DNA from: Methanoregulaceae archaeon UBA467
GTDB taxonomy: Archaea; Halobacteriota; Methanomicrobia; Methanomicrobiales; Methanospirillaceae
Length of the DNA: 64,000 nt
NCBI GenBank assembly: GCA_002503825.1
Contig: DASP01000016.1
Span: 1-64,000 of the forward strand
Direction of reading: 5' to 3'
The position numbers and the translations under genes are program-made. This document shows, one piece after another, positions 35,318-44,429 of this stretch (the first letter of the stretch is position 1; the number at the start of each line of letters is the position of its first letter). The notes beneath the pieces were generated by a model. It searched no databases. It was not told the origin of the DNA and saw only the letters and a program-made list of their open reading frames with translations.

Positions 35318-37282
35318 TCACCATCTCAAAATTTTATGGTAATGGTTTCTCACTGCGATCGCGACCGAATAGATAGCGATCACGAGTATCAGCAGGACCA
35401 GCGCAGTCCCGTATTTATTCCCCTCAGCACCCGGAACATTGGTCGCGAGGATAAAAAGGTGATAGGGCAGCGCCATCACCGGCTGGAAGAGCGAGGAGGG
35501 GAGATACCTCTGGCTGAATACTACGGCGGTAAACATGATGGGTGCAGTCTCACCTGCTGCTCTTCCGACAGAGAGAATGGTACCGGTGATGATCCCGGGT
35601 GCTGCCGGCGGTAAAACGACCTTCCTGATAGTCTGCCATTTTGTTGCACCGAGCGCAAGACTCCCTTCACGCACCGAAGACGGGACACTTTTTAGCGCCT
35701 CCTCTGTGGTCCTGATGATCGTGGGAAGGACCATTAATGCAAGCGTTATCTGGCCGGCAACAAGGGAAACCCCGAACTTCAGATAAATTACAAGGAATGC
35801 GAACCCGAACAGGCCAAAGACGATAGACGGAGTACCGTTCAGGAGGTCTGCCCCGGTCCGTATCAGCCTGGTCATCCGCCCTTCCTTTGTATATTCGTTT
35901 AAGTACACCGCCGCCCCGATACCGAGCGGGAGGGCAATGGCAATCGCTCCAAGGGTAAGGTAGAGCGTCCCTACGATGGCCGGGAAGATCCCTCCCTCCC
36001 TTCCAAGGTCCCTCGGGGGCTGTGTCAGGAAATCCCATGTGAGATAGGGGAGACCGTTTGATATGATATCAAAGAGGATAATTCCGAGAATGAGAAGCAC
36101 GGTCACCACCGATGCGACTATCAGTGAAAATGCAATTTTTTGTGCAATTTTCGGAGATATCCTTGCTTTAATGAGATAAATGCCCGAAAGGACGAGGAAG
36201 GTTACGATAAACCCTGCAAGTCCTGCAATTGCACGCATTGCCAGCGAGACTACCCCGGTGAGTACCCAGAAAAGGTGCCGGGTAACCGGTGCATGCCAGG
36301 AACGACCCTCTGGCAGCGGTGATTGCGGCATTCCGCACCGTTTCTTTGCCGGGGCCATGTTCTTCTCTTTGATACGCCCGAGAATGACCATGGCCAGAAG
36401 GTTGACAACGAGGGTGATAACGAGCAGGACGACCGCGACCCCGAACAGGGCATGATAGTGGGTGCTCCCGATCGCCACTTCCCCCATCTCGATACCGAGT
36501 GTCCCGGTAAGCGTCCTGATCGGGGAGAGAACATTCCAGATTGGATCGGGAATAATGGCGGCATTGCCGGTCACCATCAGCACTGCCATGGTCTCGCCGA
36601 TTGCCCGTCCTGTGCCAAGGATTATTGCAGCAGTAATACCAGAGAGCGCTCCCGGGACCATTACCCTGCTTAAGGTCTGCCAGCGGGTGGCACCGACCGC
36701 AAGCGACCCTTCGCGAAACTCTTTCGGGACCGAAGAAATGGCATCCTCGGAGACGGAAATGATTGTCGGGAGTGCCATGATTCCAAGCAATATCGATCCT
36801 GCCAGCCATGATTCACCGGTCGGGACATCAAATGAAATCCTGATCCAGTTTGTAAGAATTATCAGGCCGAAAAACCCGTATACCACCGAGGGGATACCTG
36901 CGAGCAGCTCGATCGCCGGCTTGATGACGGCCTTCACCCGCGGCGGTGCAAGTTCTGATATGAAGAGTGCACTGCCGATACCAAACGGAACTGCAAGGAC
37001 CATCGCCCCGACCGTGACAAGGAGAGTCCCCACTATCAGCGTAAAGATACCATATGAGGGGGGCGTTCCGGTGGGGTTCCATGAAAGGCCGGTCAGAAAG
37101 TCCCAGACCCCGGCCTGAAGAAATATCGGGTACCCGTCGATGAAGAGGAAGAAAAGAATGAAGAATATAGCGATAACGGCGAAAATAGCGCAGAAAAACC
37201 ATACGGTCTTAATCGCTGATTCTTTTGCGCCCAGCCATTTCTGGGTCCGGGACGGATGATCCTGAGTATGCCCTGCACCCAT
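35318..37282 (-). CDS. Fused PstC-PstA phosphate permease
   Basis: One 654-residue frame holds both permease subunits that are normally separate. The N-terminal half (about residues 1-310) is PstC-like, with its coupling loop FREGSLAVGATRWQTLSRVM; the C-terminal half (about 350-654) is PstA-like, with VREGSLALGATKWQTIRKVV. A linker of about 40 residues with a charged KEKNMAPAKKRCG stretch and extra helices joins them. No stop or frame change is seen, so this is a real fusion at the DNA level. It sits between pstS and pstB, where pstC and pstA would be expected. Confidence 0.88.
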   Translation of the reverse strand: MGAGHTQDHPSRTQKWLGAKESAIKTVWFFCAIFAVIAIFFILFFLFIDGYPIFLQAGVWDFLTGLSWNPTGTPPSYGIFTLIVGTLLVTVGAMVLAVPFGIGSALFISELAPPRVKAVIKPAIELLAGIPSVVYGFFGLIILTNWIRISFDVPTGESWLAGSILLGIMALPTIISVSEDAISSVPKEFREGSLAVGATRWQTLSRVMVPGALSGITAAIILGTGRAIGETMAVLMVTGNAAIIPDPIWNVLSPIRTLTGTLGIEMGEVAIGSTHYHALFGVAVVLLVITLVVNLLAMVILGRIKEKNMAPAKKRCGMPQSPLPEGRSWHAPVTRHLFWVLTGVVSLAMRAIAGLAGFIVTFLVLSGIYLIKARISPKIAQKIAFSLIVASVVTVLLILGIILFDIISNGLPYLTWDFLTQPPRDLGREGGIFPAIVGTLYLTLGAIAIALPLGIGAAVYLNEYTKEGRMTRLIRTGADLLNGTPSIVFGLFGFAFLVIYLKFGVSLVAGQITLALMVLPTIIRTTEEALKSVPSSVREGSLALGATKWQTIRKVVLPPAAPGIITGTILSVGRAAGETAPIMFTAVVFSQRYLPSSLFQPVMALPYHLFILATNVPGAEGNKYGTALVLLILVIAIYSVAIAVRNHYHKILRW

Positions 37283-37344
37283 GAATCAACGCCTCCGGAC
37301 CTTTGTACTCTTTTTAAAAAATGAAGGGAGAATTTCAGGTTCCT

Positions 37345-37358
37345 TCACGTAAGCGTGA
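37345..37358 (-). promoter_or_regulatory. Small hairpin between pstS and the permease gene
   Basis: TCACG-loop-CGTGA lies in the 97-base gap after pstS. Such an element could lower read-through or protect the pstS message so that the binding protein is made in excess. Short stem, so tentative. Confidence 0.3.
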
Positions 37359-37379
37359 CTGACACTGACATTCAACTCA

Positions 37380-38240
37380 TCAGAGCGGCACATAGCCTTC
37401 ATCAACGACTATTGCCTGTCCTTCTTTACTCTTAATAAATTCAATGTAGTCCTTTGCAAGACCCTGCGGTGCGCCCTGCGTGAGCATGAGGAGCGGCCGT
37501 GAAACAGGGTATTTTCCATCGAGGACGTTCTGAACTGTCGGTTGTACTGCCTCGCCATTCACGTTCAGGCCTATTGCCCTGACATCATTGTCGATATATC
37601 CGAGCCCGACGTAGCCGACTGCACCCGGAGTCTGGGCGACAGTCTGTCTGACAGCTCCGTTGGAGTTCTTTTCAAGCATTCCGGGAAGCGTATTCTGTTT
37701 CTCCATCACCTTTTCAGTGAAGAACTCTCTTGTTCCCGAGGCGCTGTCCCGGCCAATAACAACGATTGCACTGTCAGGTCCACCAAGCTCCTTCCAGTTG
37801 GTACAGGTGCCAAGATAAATTGCCCTGACCTGTTCCAGCGAAAGTGTGCTGACGGTGTTCGACGGATGCACAATTACTGCAATACCGTCATTGCCGATAA
37901 CAGTCGTGACGAGATCTGGGAACCGGGTCTTTTCCTCGCTCTTTAAATCACGCGATGACATCCCGACATCTGCAGTCCCTTCGCCCACTGCCTGGACCCC
38001 GACACTTGATCCGCCGCCGCTTACCTGGATGTCTGCCTCTGCATGAGTATTCATGTATGCTTCTCCTGCCGCCTGCGCAATGGGAAGAACCGTCGTCGAG
38101 CCCGTCACTTTCAGGGTCTGTACAGGAGTGGTCCCGCTCCCTGAAGGTGACTGTGTGCACCCGGTTGCGAGCAGTGCGATAACAAGGACAAATGCAAGTC
38201 CGAATGTGAAAAATCCAAATGAACGTTTTCTGTCTGCCAT
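37380..38240 (-). CDS. pstS: Phosphate-binding lipoprotein PstS
   Basis: A 286-residue extracytoplasmic binding protein. The N-terminus has a signal peptide and a lipobox (ALLATGC, Cys near residue 28), followed by a Ser/Gly/Thr linker. Family motifs are TGSTTVLPIAQAAGEAYM near 47-64, the ISGGGSSVG-like QVSGGGSSVGVQAV near 74-87 and DSASGTREFF near 165-174, which contact phosphate. First gene of pstS-pstCA-pstB-phoU-arsC remnant. A TATA box at 38270-38276 lies about 30 bases upstream. Confidence 0.95.
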   Translation of the reverse strand: MADRKRSFGFFTFGLAFVLVIALLATGCTQSPSGSGTTPVQTLKVTGSTTVLPIAQAAGEAYMNTHAEADIQVSGGGSSVGVQAVGEGTADVGMSSRDLKSEEKTRFPDLVTTVIGNDGIAVIVHPSNTVSTLSLEQVRAIYLGTCTNWKELGGPDSAIVVIGRDSASGTREFFTEKVMEKQNTLPGMLEKNSNGAVRQTVAQTPGAVGYVGLGYIDNDVRAIGLNVNGEAVQPTVQNVLDGKYPVSRPLLMLTQGAPQGLAKDYIEFIKSKEGQAIVVDEGYVPL

Positions 38241-38269
38241 GCTGTTCTGCTGGAAGAGTTAACCTGTGC

Positions 38270-38276
38270 TTATATA
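38270..38276 (-). promoter_or_regulatory. TATA box of the pst operon
   Basis: TATATAA on the minus strand, about 33 bases before the pstS ATG, predicts a very short leader. Directly upstream (38285-38350) are AT-rich near-repeats of catata and gatagagagttatag type that could bind a phosphate regulator. Confidence 0.45.
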
Positions 38277-38539
38277 CTATTTTTCGATGGAGACTATATT
38301 GTCATATATATCATATAGAGAACGATAGTTACAGATAGAGAGTTATAGGGTGATCCCGGGTTTGAAAAGTGCGGGAACGCTGATACCATAGTGCTACGAC
38401 TGGCAGGGATAACCAGGGGTTCGGTTTATGTCGTCAAACTGCCGGAAGAATGGGCTGAATCGCATATAAATGAAAAAAATGATCCTTACGCAAATGTATA
38501 TCAAAACGATCCGCCATATTCTGGATACGGTGCAGTAGA

Positions 38540-38932
38540 ATGGGAGACCCGACACCTGTGGAGGTTACCGACAGTACATGGGAGATGGTGGTGGAACAAT
38601 CGAAAATTCCGGTCATTGTCATGTTTTACAGCCCGGCATGTGCTTTTTGCCGGAGTATGGAGCCCTATTTTCTCCAGTATTCAGAGGAGTACAAAGACCT
38701 TGTGGTGTTTGCCAGACTTGATATTACGGCAAACATGTGGACTGCCGAGCGCTACGGGGTCAGGGGAACACCCACGTTCAAGTTCTTCTGTCTAGGAAGA
38801 CCGGTCTCAGAGATGGTCGGGGCCGTCTATCCGGCACTCCTTAAACGGATGGTTGATGAAGGCTTAAAAAACGGGGAGACCTGCCTGAAGCATACAACCT
38901 CTGTCAATTACGATATCACAGGATATGGATAA
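38540..38932 (+). CDS. Thioredoxin-fold protein
   Basis: A 130-residue single-domain thioredoxin-like protein without signal peptide. The active site is CAFC (in FYSPACAFCRSM, near residues 33-38), which differs from classical CGPC, and the cis-Pro motif GVRGTPTFKFF is near 77-87. It may act as a disulfide reductase or oxidase in the cytoplasm; partner unknown. GGTG seven bases before the ATG supports this start over a longer overlapping frame. It is divergent from pstS and stands alone. Confidence 0.85.
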   Translation: MGDPTPVEVTDSTWEMVVEQSKIPVIVMFYSPACAFCRSMEPYFLQYSEEYKDLVVFARLDITANMWTAERYGVRGTPTFKFFCLGRPVSEMVGAVYPALLKRMVDEGLKNGETCLKHTTSVNYDITGYG

Positions 38933-39345
38933 TAAGAATTTTCAGTCACCATTTTTTTTTTTGCGGGAACCACTTCGTCAAACAGGTCAGATCGTGTCTC
39001 CCGTTCATGGAGGGCGGGTGTGGCGTGCCGGTTCTCCACGTCCTGTGTGTTATTTTCAGCCGGCCGCTGATAATTTCAAAGAATTTTTTTTTTTGACCCG
39101 GAACACCACGTTAAAAGCTCCGGATATACGACAGTTCCTCTCCATCTGACAGATCCGTTGCAGCTGCAGTCCCTGCCTGGAACACAAAGGAACGGGATAA
39201 CTGCGCGGGAGGTTGCTGGCGCCTGACCGGTCACCCGGATAATACGGATACAGTCCGGGGAACATCCTGTCGAATTCATTTCCTGCACGGATCCAGCCCT
39301 TTTACTGAAATTCCACCCGGATACAGTTACACCGGGAGAGAGTGA
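38933..39345. other. Gap with two long T runs, no gene recognised
   Basis: Two runs of about twelve T (near 38951 and 39085) lie in otherwise mixed sequence. The first may end the thioredoxin-like gene transcript. Some gc-rich pieces near 39150-39300 have no clear match to the dispersed repeat. No coding region is supported. Confidence 0.35.
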
Positions 39346-39349
39346 ACAT

Positions 39350-39394
39350 GTATATATATTCTGCTCCCCAAAATGTTGTTACAAAAATAACAAC
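39350..39394 (+). promoter_or_regulatory. TATA box and perfect palindrome before the surface protein gene
   Basis: A TATATATATT box at 39351-39360 is followed by the inverted repeat GTTGTTA-caaaaa-TAACAAC (39375-39394), which ends 11 bases before the ATG at 39406. The repeat covers the expected start of transcription, so it could be an operator or a 5' mRNA hairpin. Confidence 0.5.
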
Positions 39395-39405
39395 AGTGAA
39401 CGCAC

Positions 39406-40692
39406 ATGAAACCGCGTTATTTCATTCTGTTTGCAGTCCTGATGGTGCTCTTTTCATCCCCGGTACTTGCAGGGACCAGATATATGGCCGGGAGTCCGCA
39501 GCTGAGCGCCTCTCTTCTCGGGGATAATGAGTACCTGCCCGGAGATGATGTGGTGCTGACGGTTGTTGTCCACAACAGCGGCTTAAATGACATCAAGATT
39601 ATCCAGCAAAACATCGATACAGGCGGAGGACTCCCAAATACTGCAATGATGGCGAGTGCCACGCTCAGGCCGGGCGATGCCCCGCTGATCATTAAAACTG
39701 ATCCCCAGATGATAGGAGATATCCCGGGTGGATCGAGCATATCAGTTCCATTCACGGTAAAAATACCCCAAAACGCATCTTCTGGTGTGTTTACACTTCG
39801 CCTGGACGTCGGGTATACCTACCTTACTGATACCGAGCAGATAGGGATGGAGAGTATTATCTATCATTACCGGACAGAGGACGAGTCCCTCGAGATCCCG
39901 TTCACGATTAAAAAAATCGTCTCCATACGCGTGGATGAGGTAGTGACCGAGCATATCAATGCGGGATCCGAAGGCTATGTCACGATAACAATACACAACA
40001 ACGGTTATCTTGCCGGGAAATCGACGATTGCACAAATTTCCAGAAGCGGGACATCGCCGGTTGTTCCGGTCGACAGCAGCACATATATAGGCGATTTTCC
40101 CCCGGGCGCGAGTGTCCCCTGCCGGTATAAGGTCAGGGTAACCGGGAATGCCGGGGTGCAGGCCTACCCGCTTGATATTGCAGTGGTGTATGTGAACAGG
40201 GAAGGAGATACCGTTGCATCGGAGCCGGTTACAGTGGGGGTTCCTGTAAAGGGAAAGGTCGATTTTGAGGTCGCATCTCCTTCAGCGGTTATAAATCCCG
40301 GAGGCACCGGGAAGATCACCGTTGAATATGTCAATACAGGAGCGGAAACGGTATACAGTGCACAGGCACGGATAAGTGCGGCAGAACCCTTTTCCAGTTC
40401 TGATGACACCGCATCCCTCGGAGATATGAAGCCGGGCGACCGGGTAGCCGCGGAATTCGAGATCACTGCCGACAGGTCCGCCACGGTCAAGGAATACGGG
40501 CTCGACTCCGAGATCCGCTATCGTGACGCCCTGGATAACAGCCGAATTTCAGACACCATGAAGGTCACCGTGGTCGTCAGGCAGCGCAGCGGAATTGACT
40601 ATATCCTCCATAACGCCGTCCTTATGAGTATAATCATTGCAGCACTTATCGGGGCCGGCTATTTTATCTACACGAAAAAAAGAAATAAATGA
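39406..40692 (+). CDS. Membrane-anchored COG1361-like surface protein
   Basis: A 428-residue exported protein: a signal peptide (to about residue 22, ...SSPVLAG), three or four beta-sandwich repeats of the COG1361/CARDB-like kind (VVVHNSGLNDIK near 48, VTIHNNGYLAGKS near 190, VEYVNTGAETVYSA near 305) and one C-terminal helix (ILHNAVLMSIIIAALIGAGYFIY) followed by KKRNK. This topology puts the body outside the cell. The role may be cell-surface structure or support of an ABC-type exporter; no ABC gene is adjacent. There is no PGF-CTERM motif, so it is not an obvious archaeosortase substrate. Confidence 0.75.
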   Translation: MKPRYFILFAVLMVLFSSPVLAGTRYMAGSPQLSASLLGDNEYLPGDDVVLTVVVHNSGLNDIKIIQQNIDTGGGLPNTAMMASATLRPGDAPLIIKTDPQMIGDIPGGSSISVPFTVKIPQNASSGVFTLRLDVGYTYLTDTEQIGMESIIYHYRTEDESLEIPFTIKKIVSIRVDEVVTEHINAGSEGYVTITIHNNGYLAGKSTIAQISRSGTSPVVPVDSSTYIGDFPPGASVPCRYKVRVTGNAGVQAYPLDIAVVYVNREGDTVASEPVTVGVPVKGKVDFEVASPSAVINPGGTGKITVEYVNTGAETVYSAQARISAAEPFSSSDDTASLGDMKPGDRVAAEFEITADRSATVKEYGLDSEIRYRDALDNSRISDTMKVTVVVRQRSGIDYILHNAVLMSIIIAALIGAGYFIYTKKRNK

Positions 40693-40968
40693 ACCGTTAA
40701 AGCGGTATTTTCTTTTTTTTCATGAAGGAATCCATACGATTCAGGAACGGCGGACGGGTGCTTTTTAGAGAGGTTTCCATTTTCGTAAAGGGCGTGCAGA
40801 ACACACCATCCTCATGCCAGGAATAAAGAGCCGGACCGGCAAGTCCCCGTACAATAAATTGTTTTCAGATTCAGGCACGTATTGCAGATATATTTCCGTG
40901 TATCCCGGGGTCCGGACCGGCGATTAAATGGTTAATGTCAATAAAAATAAAATGTAAATAGAGTAGGC

Positions 40969-42774
40969 ATGGCAGGCCATGCTGAGACCACGTCATTTAA
41001 AAAAACCCTGACGATAGCCATTGTAGTCGGAGTAATCTCCGGTTTCGGGGCCTGGCTCTTCTTCCAGGGGCTTAAAATCGGGGTACGGTTCTTCATGGGA
41101 ACCCTGCTTGATTACCAGATGCCCCTCGAAGGCGAGTCAATGCAGCAGATCGCCCTCTGGGCACCACCACCCCATATATGGCTGATCATCCCGATAATCT
41201 GTTTCGGAGGTCTCCTGTCCGGAATTCTCGTCTACCGGTTTGCCCCCGAAGCTGCAGGACACGGGACCGATGCTGCAATCAAGGCGTTCCATGGTGACGG
41301 GAGGGTCAGGTGGAGGATCCCCCTTTTAAAAGCCGTGACCTCAATCCTGACGATCTCAACCGGGGGCAGTGCAGGCAGGGAAGGCCCGACCGCACAGATA
41401 TCGGCCGGTTTCGGATCGATTGCCGCAGATATGCTCGGGATGTCAGCCCGTGACAGGCGTATCGCAATCGCAACCGGGATCGGTGCCGGGATAGGTACAA
41501 TCTTCAAGGCACCCCTCGGCGGTGCAATCCTTGCAGGTGAAATCCTTTATCTCCGCGATTTTGAATCAGATGCAATCCTCCCGGCATTTCTTGCATCCAT
41601 CATAGGGTACTCCATATTCGGGACGTTTGAAGGGTTTGATCCGATATTTGGCACCGCAGGCATAACATGGAGTGTATCCCAGATCCCGCTCTATGTTCTG
41701 CTCGGGATATGTTGTGCAGCTGTCGGACTCCTGTATGTATGGACATTTTACCGGACTAACAGTATATTCGATAATTTTTTTAAGAAGCGCGGTATTCCAC
41801 CCCATTTCAAGCCCCTCACCGGTGCGTTTCTCGTCGGGCTGGTCATAGTCGGTCTTGCCTACCTCTTTCCGCAGGGCTATATCCTCGGGCTTGCATCGAT
41901 GGGCACCGGCTACGGGTTTGTCCAGCTCGCCATCTATTCCATGCTCCCGCTCTCGGTCCTTTTATTCCTGCCGTTTTTCAAGATCCTGACCACCTCCCTG
42001 ACAATAGGTTCCGGGGGAAGCGGGGGTGTATTCGCACCCGGCCTTGTCATCGGAGGAGCAACGGGCGGAGCAATCGGCACAATCCTCTATCTCCTGCTCC
42101 CCGGACTCGTCCCGATTACCTCGGTCCCTGCATTTGTTGTGGTGGGAATGATCGCACTCTTCGGCTCGGTCTCTCATGCCCCGATTGCGGTGATGATCAT
42201 GGTCGTGGAGATGACCGGTGATTTTTCGATGCTGGTCCCGTCCATGGGAGCGGTTGCCATAGCCACCGTTCTTGCCGGAAACAAGACCATATACAAGGAA
42301 CAGGTAATGAACAAGGCATCATCGCATGCCCACCGGGGAGAGTACCTTGTGGAAATCCTTGAGGAAATCCGGGCGGGTGATGTGATGACACCATTTGAGC
42401 GGCTCCGATGCCTTACACCGCAGGATAAATGCAGAATGGTGATCAGGCTTATCGATGAGACCACCCATACCGGTTTTCCTGTTGTCGAGGAAGACCGCCT
42501 GGTCGGTATCGTTACGATCGGGGATATCAGGAACCTGAAGGCACAGGGTGGCGAGGTGGCAGAGATCAGGAACTGTATGACTGCCGATCTCATCACCGTC
42601 ACACCCAATGATGACCTTGAAAAGGCCCTGAACCTGATGATCAGCCACGAAATCCACCACATCCCGGTCGTTTCCGAAGAAAAACCCGATAAAATTGTAG
42701 GATTTCTTACAACGACAGATATTATGCAGGCATATTCTCATAAGATGGCAGCAATCCAGAATGGAACTACATAA
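40969..42774 (+). CDS. ClC-family chloride channel/antiporter with CBS domains
   Basis: A 601-residue protein with a ClC membrane domain (to about residue 440) and two C-terminal CBS domains (about 460-595). The selectivity motifs are GSAGREGPTAQ near 138-148, with the gating Glu, and GSGGSGGVFAPGLVIGG near 346-362. The CBS pair is seen in GDVMTPFERLRCL and CMTADLITVTP. CBS pairs usually bind adenine nucleotides, so gating by nucleotide is likely; in some bacteria CBS domains bind c-di-AMP. Monocistronic. Confidence 0.92.
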   Translation: MAGHAETTSFKKTLTIAIVVGVISGFGAWLFFQGLKIGVRFFMGTLLDYQMPLEGESMQQIALWAPPPHIWLIIPIICFGGLLSGILVYRFAPEAAGHGTDAAIKAFHGDGRVRWRIPLLKAVTSILTISTGGSAGREGPTAQISAGFGSIAADMLGMSARDRRIAIATGIGAGIGTIFKAPLGGAILAGEILYLRDFESDAILPAFLASIIGYSIFGTFEGFDPIFGTAGITWSVSQIPLYVLLGICCAAVGLLYVWTFYRTNSIFDNFFKKRGIPPHFKPLTGAFLVGLVIVGLAYLFPQGYILGLASMGTGYGFVQLAIYSMLPLSVLLFLPFFKILTTSLTIGSGGSGGVFAPGLVIGGATGGAIGTILYLLLPGLVPITSVPAFVVVGMIALFGSVSHAPIAVMIMVVEMTGDFSMLVPSMGAVAIATVLAGNKTIYKEQVMNKASSHAHRGEYLVEILEEIRAGDVMTPFERLRCLTPQDKCRMVIRLIDETTHTGFPVVEEDRLVGIVTIGDIRNLKAQGGEVAEIRNCMTADLITVTPNDDLEKALNLMISHEIHHIPVVSEEKPDKIVGFLTTTDIMQAYSHKMAAIQNGTT

Positions 42775-42813
42775 CCGGGTTAAATTCCCGTTCACTTTTT
42801 AATAACCGTTCAA

Positions 42814-42820
42814 TTTTTTT
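42814..42820 (+). terminator. Poly-T stop after the ClC gene
   Basis: Seven T about 40 bases after the stop, preceded by a shorter T5 run at 42796-42800. Confidence 0.45.
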
Positions 42821-42879
42821 CGACCGGGAAACCGCCCTGAAAAAGTCTCCCCCTGTCAGCATTCCTGGTTAAATATTGA

Positions 42880-43290
42880 TACGGGAATCCCGGAAATGCC
42901 GGAAATACTGAGGACCCCGGTGTAACCGGCCCAGGAATTTTCCTGCACCGCTGGAGATGGAAATGAGGAGATGATCCTGTCCTGCCTGATCACATCGGGA
43001 TTGGAACTTGTTATGACGCACTCATTCTCTGCTGGCACTCCAGGGGCTGGTGCCCGGCCCATGATCGTATGTGTGCGTCCCCACAATGCGATAAGAACCG
43101 TGCCCGGTTCATTTAAAAATAAAAGGGTCCCCCTCATCCCTGCCCCCAGCATATCCCGCGGTGGTGGACCGGGGAGGTTGACACCCCCGTGCCATATTAT
43201 GTCGTGATTACTCCCTCTTTGACCTCACTTCTAATGCCGGCATCCCTCCCTGCCCCTGCAACGAAAGACGACCGGGACATCAGGTATGCG
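42880..43290. repeat. Long dispersed repeat copy with left arm
   Basis: Most of the 1-kb gap between the ClC gene and the ATP-grasp cassette is repeat. The left arm (about 42930-43020) matches that at 18.86-18.95 kb in motif order. Then follow ctggcactccaggggctgg (43030), gtgtgcgtccccacaatgcg, a catttaaaaataaaagggtcc block, and a ccggggaggttgacacccccg hairpin near 43167-43188. A further decayed start of another copy may lie at 43200-43270. Confidence 0.6.
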
Positions 43291-43433
43291 CCCGCGGGGG
43301 TAGTATTGCCCGGATACATTCGTGTTTCCCGGACGGTTCTGAACGTCAGGATCATTCTGATCTCAAAAAAACGATATTTTGGACAGTTCAGGGTTTTAAT
43401 TCCATATAGAGGTCCACACATAGGTTTATGAGC

Positions 43434-43778
43434 TGTTGTGCTCAACAATTTTTTACAGCATTCTTTTCGTCCATACGGACAGTGGTTATATGCAACAAGA
43501 GGAAAACGAGGATTCCGACAGCGATTCCCACCAACGTCGTATTTACTCAATTTTATACGGGTTTCGACCCCGTTGCGGGTATATACGGTATGGTTCAGGG
43601 AACAGGTCTTTTTGCCCGGATTTGATACTACTGGTCCACACCTGCCGGACGGGTGTCATATGAACCTGGTTCCCGCATGGTTCCACTGCGAACCATGGAG
43701 TGCCCGCGACAGTGTGATGCCGCATTTTACATATGCTCCAGCAGTACAGCGGGCGACACGTCAGGGAGGGGCCGTTTC
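43434..43778. other. Leader region of the ATP-grasp/GCS2 cassette
   Basis: A small hairpin, TGTTG-tgct-CAACA (43434-43447), is followed by T6 and may end an upstream transcript. The rest, up to the RLAN gene start at 43779, holds no recognised gene; open frames here have no family resemblance. The frame of the first cassette gene is open back to 43653, but the upstream part looks non-coding. Confidence 0.35.
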
Positions 43779-44429
43779 ATGAGCACGAAACGCGATACGC
43801 TCTTCCAGAAAGATCACATCTTCGAGGTGAAACGGGACGGTGTGACGCACGTGATCAGCGAGACGTATGATTACAAGACTGAACCCTACTACGCCATCCT
43901 CTCTCTCGAGATGAAGGGCATTGCGGTCGCACCGGGGAGCACACCGGTGCTGGACGCGTATGTTGTCCCGATATGCCTTGAAAAGGCCGGGCTTGCAGGA
44001 ATCCCGGTCTGCGAATGGATAATATCGCACTCGTATGTCCAGTACCCGGCGATCATTTACGGGATCAATTATTTTGCCACATCAGAAGAGTTTGCGATTG
44101 TAGAGGACCCATCGGAAGGGAAAAAAGCGATCAAACATGTCACGAACAATGGAAAATACCCGTTCTGTTACCAGAAACTGGATAAAGGGGCGTCCATAAT
44201 AAAGACCGTGGCGATTTTTGGAAAGATATGCGCAGGTGATCCTGCACTCGCTGACATCGCTGAAAAGATCTATACCCTGTTCCGGATCCCACTCGTGACC
44301 ATGGTCGTAGTAATAAATAACGGGACTGCCCCGTGTCTCTCCTCACTTGCACCCACCCGCTATTCCAGGCTGACTCATGAAGAAAAAGCGCTGTTGCATG
44401 CATATGTAACGAACCAGGAGTTTTTATGA
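43779..44429 (+). CDS. RLAN domain protein (RimK-like ATP-grasp N-terminal partner)
   Basis: A 216-residue stand-alone version of the domain often found before RimK-like ATP-grasp enzymes. Features are the N-terminal EVKRDGVTHVISETYDYKTEPYYAIL stretch, split here for reading as EVKRDGVTHVIS and TYDYKTEPYYAILSLEM, and the C-terminal RYSRLTHEEKALLHAYVT helix. The open frame begins at 43653, but the ATG at 43779 has AGGGAGGGG eight bases upstream. Its stop overlaps the ATP-grasp gene by four bases. It probably presents or forms the substrate for the ligase; no activity has been shown that I know of. Confidence 0.75.
   Translation: MSTKRDTLFQKDHIFEVKRDGVTHVISETYDYKTEPYYAILSLEMKGIAVAPGSTPVLDAYVVPICLEKAGLAGIPVCEWIISHSYVQYPAIIYGINYFATSEEFAIVEDPSEGKKAIKHVTNNGKYPFCYQKLDKGASIIKTVAIFGKICAGDPALADIAEKIYTLFRIPLVTMVVVINNGTAPCLSSLAPTRYSRLTHEEKALLHAYVTNQEFL

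Noticed and set aside
40969..42774. ClC channel as a direct c-di-AMP effector of the nearby cyclase fusion
   Set aside because: CBS domains can bind c-di-AMP in some transporters, but the genes are about 7 kb apart and no specific binding residues could be recognised, so no functional link is claimed.
43438..43782. Open frames just before the ATP-grasp cassette
   Set aside because: Several overlapping short frames with no family resemblance and no ribosome binding sites; treated as non-coding leader.
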